Below, in pieces: positions 1-5,953 of a stretch of 5,953 nucleotides of DNA (positions are counted from its first letter, which is position 1; every line of letters starts with the position of its first letter). The DNA is taken from NCBI GenBank assembly GCA_029942265.1, contig JAOZTO010000168.1, positions 1 to 5,953 on the forward strand. Direction: 5' to 3'. This DNA comes from Desulfocapsa sp. GTDB taxonomy: Bacteria > Desulfobacterota > Desulfobulbia > Desulfobulbales > Desulfocapsaceae. The position numbers and the translations under genes were made by a program. A model generated the notes under the pieces. The model had not been told where the DNA came from. It searched no databases and worked only from the letters and a program-made list of their open reading frames with translations.

Positions 1-69
1 GCTATGTGAGAATGTCCAAATGGGCGAAGATGGGGTGCAGCTGAATAGTTACCATTTTTTTTGTGAATT
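1..69. other. Non-coding left edge, no gene seen
   Basis: This short stretch lies just beyond the 3' end of the channel gene, and I find no convincing gene in it. An open frame crosses it on the plus strand, but its translation resembles no protein and runs antisense into the channel gene. No stem followed by a T-run is seen that would act as a terminator for the minus-strand gene. The run of T at about 55-62 is an A-run in the transcript direction of that gene. The segment at 36-55 (TGCAGCTGAATAGTTACC and flanks) has the look of a dispersed repeat or an insertion-element end, but this cannot be shown from a single copy. Confidence 0.5.
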
Positions 70-1416
70 TCACACCTCTTCACGGACAAAATTTACAATT
101 TCAGAAGCTTCAGGGCTTTTTAATACAACACGATCAACACCTACTTTTTTAGCCTTTTCACGAAGTTCTGTCCGTTCATCAGCCGTAAATAAAAAGAGTT
201 TCACTTTCTGGCCATTTTCACTTTCGCGCACAGCTTTGCACACCTCAAGACCTGTAATATCTCCAAGTAGATAATCTACCACAGCGCCATCAGGCTGTTC
301 CCGAAGGATCAACTCACACCCTTCACGACCACTAGATGCAGTAATAATGTTAAACCCTGCTTTCTGAAACAGTCGTGTGTACAATCTGCGAATAACAGGA
401 TTATCATCAACAAGGACAATTTTCCGAGGCTGCTTCGCATACGTTTCATCCTGTTCTCTGATTCCGCTGGAAACGACCAGAAGCCTATCCCCCAACAGCA
501 CCTGTGATACCGGTGCAGGAGATAGAATATCTTTTCCGTCACGGCGAATACCGAGAATCTGCCCAGCTATCAATCCAGAAACTGCTTCCACTGCATGTTC
601 GGCAAGGCCGGATTTTTCATCCACCTCAATCCAACTTGGTTCAAATCCTGGCGAGGCAACTTCAGTCACAGATACTCCAGAATGTTGCTTTTGAGTCGTA
701 GCCATTATTTTATCAGCAACCCGTCTCCCTGCCGAGGCATATGGCGAAATTATAGAATCAGCACCGGCACGGAGGATTTTTGATTCTGCGTATGTGGATT
801 CGGAGCGTGCAACAATATGTAGGGTAGGATTTAATTCACGTGCAGTAAGCACCGTAAATAGATTATCAGGATCTGAATCCAATAGCGCCAATAACGATCC
901 AGCATTTTTAATACCTGCTTGGATCAGAACTTTCTCACTGGTAGCATCTCCTTTTAAATGCAAATAACCGTGTGCTTGAAGTATTACACAATTTTCCGTG
1001 GAGTTTTCCAGAACAACAAAATCTTTTCCCGCCTTAGCCAGATGTTCTGCAGCTGCCGCCCCTACACGACCATGGCCGCAGATAATGGTATGCCTTATCA
1101 GTTTATCGATTTTTTTTTCCATTATACGTATCCCCCGTACCGGACTAGAGGCACGTTCTATCATTGATTCTATAAAAGCATGAGCAGCAAAGGCCAAGCT
1201 TCCAACACCAAAGAGAAGCAAGAACATTGTGAATATTCGTCCCGCATCAGAAAGGGTATGAATTTCACCATACCCCACGGTACTAATGGTGATAATTGTC
1301 ATATAAATTGCTTCTAATGGCGTGTACTTTTCGATGGTCACATACCCCACAGTACCCACCACAAGAAAAAACAGGGTCACAAAAAGGGAAAAAATGATCT
1401 GGCGCCGACTATTCAT
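70..1416 (-). CDS. Two-TM potassium channel with RCK domains and C-terminal receiver (REC) domain
   Basis: This 448-residue inner-membrane protein is predicted to be a K+ channel gated from the cytoplasm. Residues 7-27 and 61-81 are hydrophobic helices flanking a pore helix and the K+ selectivity filter TVGYG (46-50), as in MthK- and Kch-type channels. Residues about 109-225 form a TrkA-N/RCK Rossmann domain with the nucleotide-binding glycines GHGRVG (114-119) and an acidic residue, E137, at the end of the next strand. Residues about 250-320 fit a TrkA-C (RCK-C) domain. Residues 331-448 are a full receiver domain: acidic pair D337/D338, phospho-acceptor D381 in VVDYLLG, T411 and K433, so phosphorylation looks possible. 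The receiver is joined by a linker of only about ten residues. The start is the first ATG after an upstream in-frame stop. It has only a weak Shine-Dalgarno sequence but is correctly placed before helix 1. No histidine kinase is in the window. The channel and receiver calls are strong; gating by phosphorylation is inference. Confidence 0.93.
   Translation of the reverse strand: MNSRRQIIFSLFVTLFFLVVGTVGYVTIEKYTPLEAIYMTIITISTVGYGEIHTLSDAGRIFTMFLLLFGVGSLAFAAHAFIESMIERASSPVRGIRIMEKKIDKLIRHTIICGHGRVGAAAAEHLAKAGKDFVVLENSTENCVILQAHGYLHLKGDATSEKVLIQAGIKNAGSLLALLDSDPDNLFTVLTARELNPTLHIVARSESTYAESKILRAGADSIISPYASAGRRVADKIMATTQKQHSGVSVTEVASPGFEPSWIEVDEKSGLAEHAVEAVSGLIAGQILGIRRDGKDILSPAPVSQVLLGDRLLVVSSGIREQDETYAKQPRKIVLVDDNPVIRRLYTRLFQKAGFNIITASSGREGCELILREQPDGAVVDYLLGDITGLEVCKAVRESENGQKVKLFLFTADERTELREKAKKVGVDRVVLKSPEASEIVNFVREEV
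1131..1136 (-). promoter_or_regulatory. Possible internal ribosome binding site for a soluble RCK-REC product
   Basis: On the minus strand GGGGGA sits 8 nt before an in-frame ATG (1122-1120, Met99), exactly between the second membrane helix and the RCK domain. It is better spaced and more purine-rich than anything before the main start at 1416. Initiation here would give a soluble protein of about 350 residues made of RCK-N, RCK-C and REC. MthK makes its soluble RCK subunits from an internal start at the equivalent place, which is why I note it. A chance glycine codon run is the alternative. Confidence 0.35.
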
Positions 1417-1465
1417 ATGCTTTTAATTTTTTGGTTTCGGTGGTACAAGGAACAATGTTGTTTGT

Positions 1466-1494
1466 ATTGTATAGTGATGGAGGATTTTTTACAA
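1466..1494 (-). promoter_or_regulatory. Candidate sigma-70 promoter of the channel gene
   Basis: Read on the minus strand, TTGTAA (1494-1489) and TACAAT (1471-1466) match the -35 and -10 consensus at 4/6 and 5/6 positions with a 17-nt spacer. Transcription would begin near 1459, leaving an untranslated leader of roughly 43 nt before the ATG at 1416. The placement between divergent genes is sensible, but a match of this quality can arise by chance in A+T-rich DNA. No equally good promoter was found for the plus-strand gene: TTTACA at 1488-1493 lacks a good -10 partner, and TATAGT at 1470-1475 lacks a -35. Confidence 0.35.
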
Positions 1495-1544
1495 CACCAT
1501 CATAGCAATTAAAGATTACCATCAATCCTTAACCTACCACGATA

Positions 1545-1552
1545 GGGAGGAG
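1545..1552 (+). promoter_or_regulatory. Ribosome binding site of the DUF748 gene, unusually long spacer
   Basis: GGGAGGAG is a strong Shine-Dalgarno sequence and fixes the start of the following gene at the ATG at 1567. An in-frame TAG lies at 1543-1545 and no other ATG, GTG or TTG lies between. The spacer from the last G to the ATG is 14 nt, mostly T, which is longer than the usual 5-9 nt and may lower or modulate initiation. Confidence 0.7.
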
Positions 1553-1566
1553 CTTTTAGATTTTTT

Positions 1567-4500
1567 ATGTCTGATCATTACGGTTCCATAACAATCAGCC
1601 ACGGTGCGTCAAATTCCAGTCCACCACAACCGGATACGACACCACCCAAAAAAACAGTTTCCCCCAAAAGAAGGCAACAAAAATGGGAGAAAAATGGCAA
1701 GGGATGGTTGTTGTTTGTGACCATTGCTGGTCTCAGTATTGCTGCATACTTCCTTGCAGGGGTCTATCTTGCGCCCTTGGCAATCCAGAAATACCTGCCT
1801 CGCTACATACAAAACAACAGTAACATTGAAGTGAGTATTGAACAAGCCCATCTCAATCCACTGAATTTTGAACTTCGCCTTAATGGTGTAACTGCCACGC
1901 TCCCAACCTCCACGAACAGTGACCCACTTCTTCAAATACAGTCATTATTTGTTGATCTTGATCTTATGGCACTGGTGCGCAATTCGTTTGTCTGTGACAG
2001 ATTGACGATTCAAAATATGCAACTAAATCTTGTTCGGCACAAAGACAATACCTATAATTTTACACATATTTCCACTCCTGCAAAAGCAGAGCAAAAGGGA
2101 GAAATTATTGATTTTTCAAAACTTCCATTTCTCTTTTCTTTGAACAATATTGACATCAGCGACAGCCGTATCAACCTCACAGATACCATTACAAACAAGA
2201 TCCACACAATCGAGAAACTGCACCTTGCCATTCCTACCCTTTCTAATTTTTCCTTTCAATCCAACAATTATATTCAGCCTCATTTTTCCGCCATCATCAA
2301 TGGAAGTCCAATCCAGTTAAGTGGTGAGGCCGTTCAACGTGCAGGCGACCAGACATTTCAAACACAACTTTCCTGTTCTATACAATCACTTAATCTGGTT
2401 CCTTTTTTCTCTTATCTTCCAGATAGCTTCCCAATGACACTAGCCAATGGGCAGGCTGATCTTTCCCTGCAAATAGCTTTCTCACCTTCCAAAAACCAGG
2501 GAGAACGCCTACGCATTGATCTTAGAATGAGTGCTGCAGATATTACAGCAAAAGATAAAAAAAGCACAATGCACATTGCTATCCCTGCAATACAGATGGA
2601 TGCCATACTCAGTCCCATCAGTAAACGTCTCCAGATAACACGCCTTATCGCCAAGAAAACGCACCTTACAGGAACTTCGAAACAGATTCAAAATGCGCTA
2701 CAGACCCTTTCCGTAACTCTTCAAAACACTCTTGATGCAGACACTACTATCCAAATCGATCAGCTTCTAGCGGATCTTGGAAAACTTACCCTGCTTGCAC
2801 AGGATAGTGACACGCAACCTTCTGAATGGCACAACCTGCAACTTTCCATCAGAAACTTTCATTCAAAGAATGGCTCTGCGGTACTCTATCTCGATGGAGA
2901 ACAGCTTGATAATAATGGCTCTTTTTCATGGCAGGGTAAACTCGCTGATACTGGCTCCTTACAAGGAAAATTACTCGTTAGAGAATTTCCAGCCGCAAAC
3001 CTCCTCGCTCAGCTTATGCCAGTATCAGAAAAAACGGTTCAAGGCAATGCAACATTTTCGGGGAACATCTCTTTTTCCACAACTCCGAATACTCCACTTT
3101 CCTATACTATTAACAATGGAAGTTTTGAAATCAACAAGCCTTTGTTTTTACACACAAACAAAACATGGCTCAAAGCAGACTCCATTCGATTTAGCGGTCT
3201 CAGCAGAGTTGACAACACCTACAGCCTTGGAAATATTTTTCTCAAAGAAACGACCCTAAATATAAACACTACCGACCTGCCACCTCTTCTCAAATATCTT
3301 TTCACAAACAAAAACCGCTCTCGCATTAAAGGTATCGACTTTTCAGGAAACCTGCATATCAGTCCTGACAGCACAGACAAGAATAGAATTACTATAGAGC
3401 ATGTTTCGTTTCAGGCGAACAATCTTGAGAAGGTAAGCGCCGAAGATAACTTTGCATTCAGTGGACAACTTGCTGACGAGGCTACCATCAAAGCAAAAGG
3501 TAATTTAAATCTTGCACCATTTACGATTCGGGCTAATCTTGCTTTTTCAGGAATAAACAGTGACACACTAGACCCATTTTTTTCACAATGGCCACTCCTG
3601 AAAAATAGTACTGCCACATTTTCAGGAAAAGGTATGTTCCGTTACCCATCACCTTCTTTTCAAGGGAACCTTCGATTAACAGACACCGTTGTTCGGGGAA
3701 AAGAAGAAGCATCTTTACTCAGCTGGAAGCTCGCAGAACTACACAACGCTCATTTTACATTTGCACCATTCTCATTAAAGATCGAAAATTTATCATTAAA
3801 CAGCCCACAATTTCAATGGCAGTACGAGAACCTTTCGCCTTTTCAACATCTAAAGAAAGGATTGAGTACTCTTTTGGAAAACCCACTTAAAAAAGAAAGT
3901 CCATTCCCAGTTGTAATCAGCAAAACTGTGATTAAAAACGGCTTTGTGCAATCCATTGACAAACGACTTACGCCTCAATGGGAAACTACTTTTAGTGATA
4001 TCACAGGACACGTCAACAATTTCAGCAGCCGGGGTGACAGTGTCTGTTCGTTTAGTTTTGGCGGCGAGTTTGAGGGGACAGCCCTAACCTTATCGGGCAC
4101 AACCACTCTTTTAAGTAGTACCCCTAAAAATGTGCTCAACCTGAAAATCAGAGATTTTCCCATTGTATCGTTCAACAAACAGCTTAAATCCATGCCTTTT
4201 ACTGTTGATAAGGCAACGGTATCATTGGATAGCACACTGACTGAAAAGAAAGGGGATTTCAGTAGCAGCACCCAAATGCTTATCACAAATTTACAAGCTG
4301 ATTCCATATCATCAGACACTGCGCTGGCGCTGGCTCTTCTAAAGGACAGTGACAATACTTTTCCCATGAATATCCAAATAAAAAACAAGGCGAGATCACT
4401 TCTCAATGAAACTGTCGCATCTTTCCAGACCACAACCATAAAAGCATCGTATGCCCCCTTATTGCTTGATCATAATTTCAAGGATCTTCAGGGGAAATTC

Positions 4501-5013
4501 CTGATTCCATTTCAGGCAGGGACAACAAGTATTGATGATATTGGCATGCACACTCTTACGAGATATGCTGATCTTCTTATCGATCATCCTGGTCTTGGCC
4601 TTACTATCACCGGAATGGCTGACACTTTAATTGATGGAGGTTTCCTGATCAAAAACCGAGAGGAGATAGAACTGCAACGTGTGGATACAGCAAATGCAAT
4701 TGGACGTATGGAATACAGGACACAACAACAGGCGACACGGGTAGAACATCCCACAAAAGGCCTGCAGGAAGAAGATATTACAAATGATTTAGCAGGCTTC
4801 ATCCCCCTTGTTCCCGAACCGGTTCAAATAGATGATATGGTGTTGCTGGATCTTGCACAAGAACGCAGTCTTATTGTGTATGACCTCTACAATGAAAATC
4901 CTGCAATAGCGCCAGAGCAGATGACAATTGCAAATCAAGGCGTACTTTCGCCTGATTCTCCTTCAAATGGTGTTATGATCACCATCAAAGCAATAGCAAC
5001 TGATCTGAATTGA
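1567..5013 (+). CDS. AsmA-like DUF748 envelope protein, single-pass, large periplasmic domain
   Basis: This 1148-residue protein belongs by sequence style to the AsmA superfamily, DUF748 branch. Residues 1-45 are a polar Pro/Lys-rich cytoplasmic tail. Residues 47-70 are a membrane anchor, and the rest should lie in the periplasm. Residues 80-165 carry the family's N-terminal pattern: a segment like NPLNFELRLNG (97-107), then PLLQIQSLFVDLDL (120-133), then NLVRHKDNTYNF (154-165). The middle is a long run of alternating hydrophobic/polar strands, as expected of a beta-rich groove, with a recurring Phe-Ser-Gly motif between 497 and 687. The end (979-1121) resembles an OmpA-like fold: PFQAG, a helix, LTITGMAD (1012-1019), then LAQERS (1096-1101). 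AsmA-family members such as YhdP and TamB act in phospholipid transport to the outer membrane; a similar role here is inferred. The 30-nt gap to the next gene suggests co-transcription. Family call firm, substrate unknown. Confidence 0.88.
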   Translation: MSDHYGSITISHGASNSSPPQPDTTPPKKTVSPKRRQQKWEKNGKGWLLFVTIAGLSIAAYFLAGVYLAPLAIQKYLPRYIQNNSNIEVSIEQAHLNPLNFELRLNGVTATLPTSTNSDPLLQIQSLFVDLDLMALVRNSFVCDRLTIQNMQLNLVRHKDNTYNFTHISTPAKAEQKGEIIDFSKLPFLFSLNNIDISDSRINLTDTITNKIHTIEKLHLAIPTLSNFSFQSNNYIQPHFSAIINGSPIQLSGEAVQRAGDQTFQTQLSCSIQSLNLVPFFSYLPDSFPMTLANGQADLSLQIAFSPSKNQGERLRIDLRMSAADITAKDKKSTMHIAIPAIQMDAILSPISKRLQITRLIAKKTHLTGTSKQIQNALQTLSVTLQNTLDADTTIQIDQLLADLGKLTLLAQDSDTQPSEWHNLQLSIRNFHSKNGSAVLYLDGEQLDNNGSFSWQGKLADTGSLQGKLLVREFPAANLLAQLMPVSEKTVQGNATFSGNISFSTTPNTPLSYTINNGSFEINKPLFLHTNKTWLKADSIRFSGLSRVDNTYSLGNIFLKETTLNINTTDLPPLLKYLFTNKNRSRIKGIDFSGNLHISPDSTDKNRITIEHVSFQANNLEKVSAEDNFAFSGQLADEATIKAKGNLNLAPFTIRANLAFSGINSDTLDPFFSQWPLLKNSTATFSGKGMFRYPSPSFQGNLRLTDTVVRGKEEASLLSWKLAELHNAHFTFAPFSLKIENLSLNSPQFQWQYENLSPFQHLKKGLSTLLENPLKKESPFPVVISKTVIKNGFVQSIDKRLTPQWETTFSDITGHVNNFSSRGDSVCSFSFGGEFEGTALTLSGTTTLLSSTPKNVLNLKIRDFPIVSFNKQLKSMPFTVDKATVSLDSTLTEKKGDFSSSTQMLITNLQADSISSDTALALALLKDSDNTFPMNIQIKNKARSLLNETVASFQTTTIKASYAPLLLDHNFKDLQGKFLIPFQAGTTSIDDIGMHTLTRYADLLIDHPGLGLTITGMADTLIDGGFLIKNREEIELQRVDTANAIGRMEYRTQQQATRVEHPTKGLQEEDITNDLAGFIPLVPEPVQIDDMVLLDLAQERSLIVYDLYNENPAIAPEQMTIANQGVLSPDSPSNGVMITIKAIATDLN

Positions 5014-5043
5014 CCTGAACTGGTCGAGTCTATCTTATATCTT

Positions 5044-5469
5044 ATGCAGACCTTCTTCGATCAATATGGTTCGATAATAACATGGCTGGGAATCGTTTCC
5101 AGCATCACATTCGTTCTCAGTCTGCTTATTATTCCCTGGGGTATCTGCAAACTCGATCCGCATTTTTTTATTCACCTCCATAAGCACAAACAAAAAGAGG
5201 ATGAACATCCATTGATATTCATCCTCCTTCGGATTCTACGATATTTTTTCGGATTGCTTTTGCTGACAGCGGGTCTCTTGATGCTCTTTCTCCCTGGGCA
5301 AGGACTACTTACCATCATACTGGGAATCAGCCTGCTGGATTTTCCTGGCAAAAGAACAGTAATAGATTGGTTACTGCAACGACCATCAATACAAAAAGCA
5401 CTGAACTGGATCAGAAAAAAAGGTAATAAAGAGCCCTTCTCTTTTACTCGGCAGAAAATCTCAGGGTAA
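5044..5469 (+). CDS. Small PGPGW-type inner-membrane protein (LPGQG variant)
   Basis: This 141-residue membrane protein has a hydrophobic helix at about 11-33, a short His/Lys/Glu-rich loop (34-56), and a second hydrophobic stretch at about 57-82. The last runs into the motif LFLPGQGLLTIILGISLL (81-98), then DFPGKR, and a basic C-terminal tail follows. The motif matches the shape of the putative transmembrane PGPGW family (loop, PGPGW, then a leucine-rich helix ending near a charged residue), with PGQGL replacing PGPGW. The function of that family is not known to me, and none is assigned. The start is the only ATG after the preceding stop; its Shine-Dalgarno sequence is weak (GAG near 5026), so translational coupling to the DUF748 gene 30 nt upstream is likely. 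Its 3' end overlaps the convergent flavodoxin gene by 9 nt. An envelope-related partnership with the upstream protein is inferred only from position. Confidence 0.85.
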   Translation: MQTFFDQYGSIITWLGIVSSITFVLSLLIIPWGICKLDPHFFIHLHKHKQKEDEHPLIFILLRILRYFFGLLLLTAGLLMLFLPGQGLLTIILGISLLDFPGKRTVIDWLLQRPSIQKALNWIRKKGNKEPFSFTRQKISG

Positions 5470-5488
5470 GTTCAACTCACCGAGTAAA
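5443..5488. repeat. Perfect 9-bp inverted repeat around the convergent stop codons
   Basis: TTTACTCGG (5443-5451) and CCGAGTAAA (5480-5488) are exact reverse complements separated by 28 nt, almost symmetric about the overlapping stops at 5461-5469. Both arms are within coding sequence, one in each convergent gene. No T-run follows the stem on either strand, so it is not a textbook intrinsic terminator. A long-loop hairpin could still protect or end either transcript. A 9-bp repeat is short enough that chance is possible. Confidence 0.4.
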
Positions 5489-5946
5489 CGTGCTACATCT
5501 TTTAGATCTTTCTCATCAGGATGCCCCACTGCTGCCGAAACGTTGTCCAACCATGGCGGTTGAGGGTCTTTCTTTGAAGCCATTTCCACTACCTTTTCGG
5601 GGACTTCGCCAAGACAAGAAAAAGTCGCAACGACCCGTGCTTTAGAAGCTAATTCCTTAGCACTTTTCATAGCACCCTGTACGTGGGGTGAGTCTGTAGC
5701 AGCTGCATGTGTAGCAAAAAGATAGAGTTCCTGGTCTCTGTCAACTTTTGCTATAAATTTCTGTGACTCGGGATCAGGTTGACCGGCCTGTAACCAGAAA
5801 CCTACGGCAACAAAGTCATATTCGCTAGGATCAGGAGCATCGCTCACCGCACATATTTCTTTTTCGCCAGCAATATAATCATAAATTGCTTCAGCCAATT
5901 TTTTGGTGTTACCACTTTTTGATGAATACACGATAAGACTTTTCAT
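5461..5946 (-). CDS. Flavodoxin-like FMN protein
   Basis: This 161-residue cytoplasmic protein is a complete flavodoxin-fold electron carrier or flavoprotein subunit. The N-terminus is strand KSLIVY followed by the FMN phosphate loop SSKSGNT (8-14) and the helix KKLAEAIYDYI. The segment VAVGFWLQAGQPD (46-58) fits the first isoalloxazine-contacting loop, with W51 a candidate stacking residue. The segment LFATHAA (76-82) and TFSCLGEV (109-116) fit the later strand and loop. GHPDEKDL (141-148) is the usual C-terminal helix entry. The family is the short flavodoxin group found in many anaerobes, which includes the BilS-type proteins associated with bilirubin reductase; no bilR-like gene is visible, so no specific partner is assigned. 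The ATG at 5946 gives a canonical flavodoxin start, but only 7 nt of upstream sequence is available, so its ribosome binding site and promoter cannot be judged. Confidence 0.92.
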   Translation of the reverse strand: MKSLIVYSSKSGNTKKLAEAIYDYIAGEKEICAVSDAPDPSEYDFVAVGFWLQAGQPDPESQKFIAKVDRDQELYLFATHAAATDSPHVQGAMKSAKELASKARVVATFSCLGEVPEKVVEMASKKDPQPPWLDNVSAAVGHPDEKDLKDVARLLGELNLP

Positions 5947-5953
5947 AAAAGAT

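Noticed and set aside
63..73. Perfect palindrome GTGAA-T-TTCAC over the channel stop codon, next to a run of T, as a terminator
   Set aside because: The loop would be one nucleotide, and for the minus-strand transcript the adjacent run is A rather than U, so it cannot be an intrinsic terminator.
377..783. Plus-strand open frames opposite the channel gene
   Set aside because: They are antisense to conserved RCK and receiver domains, overlap each other in different frames, and resemble no protein.
1488..1517. TTTACA followed by AAAGAT or AAGATT as the plus-strand promoter of the DUF748 gene
   Set aside because: The -35 is good, but the best -10 candidates match only 3 of 6 positions, too weak to annotate.
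2777..3259. A 160-codon plus-strand open frame inside the DUF748 gene as a nested gene
   Set aside because: It lies in another frame of a well-supported family gene, its translation shows no domain-like pattern, and it has no convincing ribosome binding site.
3975..4439. A 154-codon minus-strand open frame opposite the DUF748 gene as an antisense gene
   Set aside because: Its Ser/Leu/Val-rich translation is what the complement of the beta-strand-rich coding sequence would give, and no promoter or family resemblance is seen.
5461..5946. Naming the flavodoxin bilS or a nitrogenase-type flavodoxin
   Set aside because: The fold is clear, but no partner gene such as a bilirubin reductase or nitrogenase component is visible, and the sequence alone does not separate the subfamilies.

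Overview
The window looks like ordinary chromosomal sequence from a Gram-negative, double-membraned bacterium. It encodes a very large single-pass envelope protein of the AsmA/DUF748 type, a potassium channel and a small flavodoxin. The fairly A+T-rich base composition and this mix of genes fit a Desulfobacterota (Desulfobulbales-like) anaerobe. That placement is an impression from protein style and is not proven by any marker in the window. No rRNA, tRNA, CRISPR array, transposase gene or prophage gene was found.

Layout from left to right: (1) 1-69 is a non-coding edge with no gene. (2) 70-1416, minus strand, is a two-helix K+ channel with an RCK (TrkA-N plus TrkA-C) regulatory module and a complete C-terminal response-regulator receiver domain. 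This fusion is the most interesting object in the window. (3) 1417-1566 is a divergent intergenic region. It holds a plausible minus-strand promoter, a small dyad, three evenly spaced copies of a hexamer, and the ribosome binding site of the next gene. (4) 1567-5013, plus strand, is a 1148-residue AsmA-like DUF748 protein with one N-terminal membrane anchor and a long periplasmic part, ending in an OmpA-like signature. (5) 5044-5469, plus strand, lies 30 nt downstream and is a small membrane protein of the PGPGW type with an LPGQG variant motif. (6) 5461-5946, minus strand, is a complete flavodoxin-like protein. Its stop codon overlaps the stop of gene 5 tail to tail, and a perfect 9-bp inverted repeat brackets the junction.

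How they may work together: genes 4 and 5 are probably one transcript concerned with the cell envelope. AsmA-superfamily proteins are implicated in lipid movement or outer-membrane homeostasis, so an envelope role is inferred for both. The channel is transcribed divergently and may share regulatory DNA with them. Its design suggests that a K+ conductance, or a soluble gating subunit, is controlled both by an RCK ligand and by phosphorylation from an unseen histidine kinase. The flavodoxin is an independent electron carrier reading toward the operon from the right.
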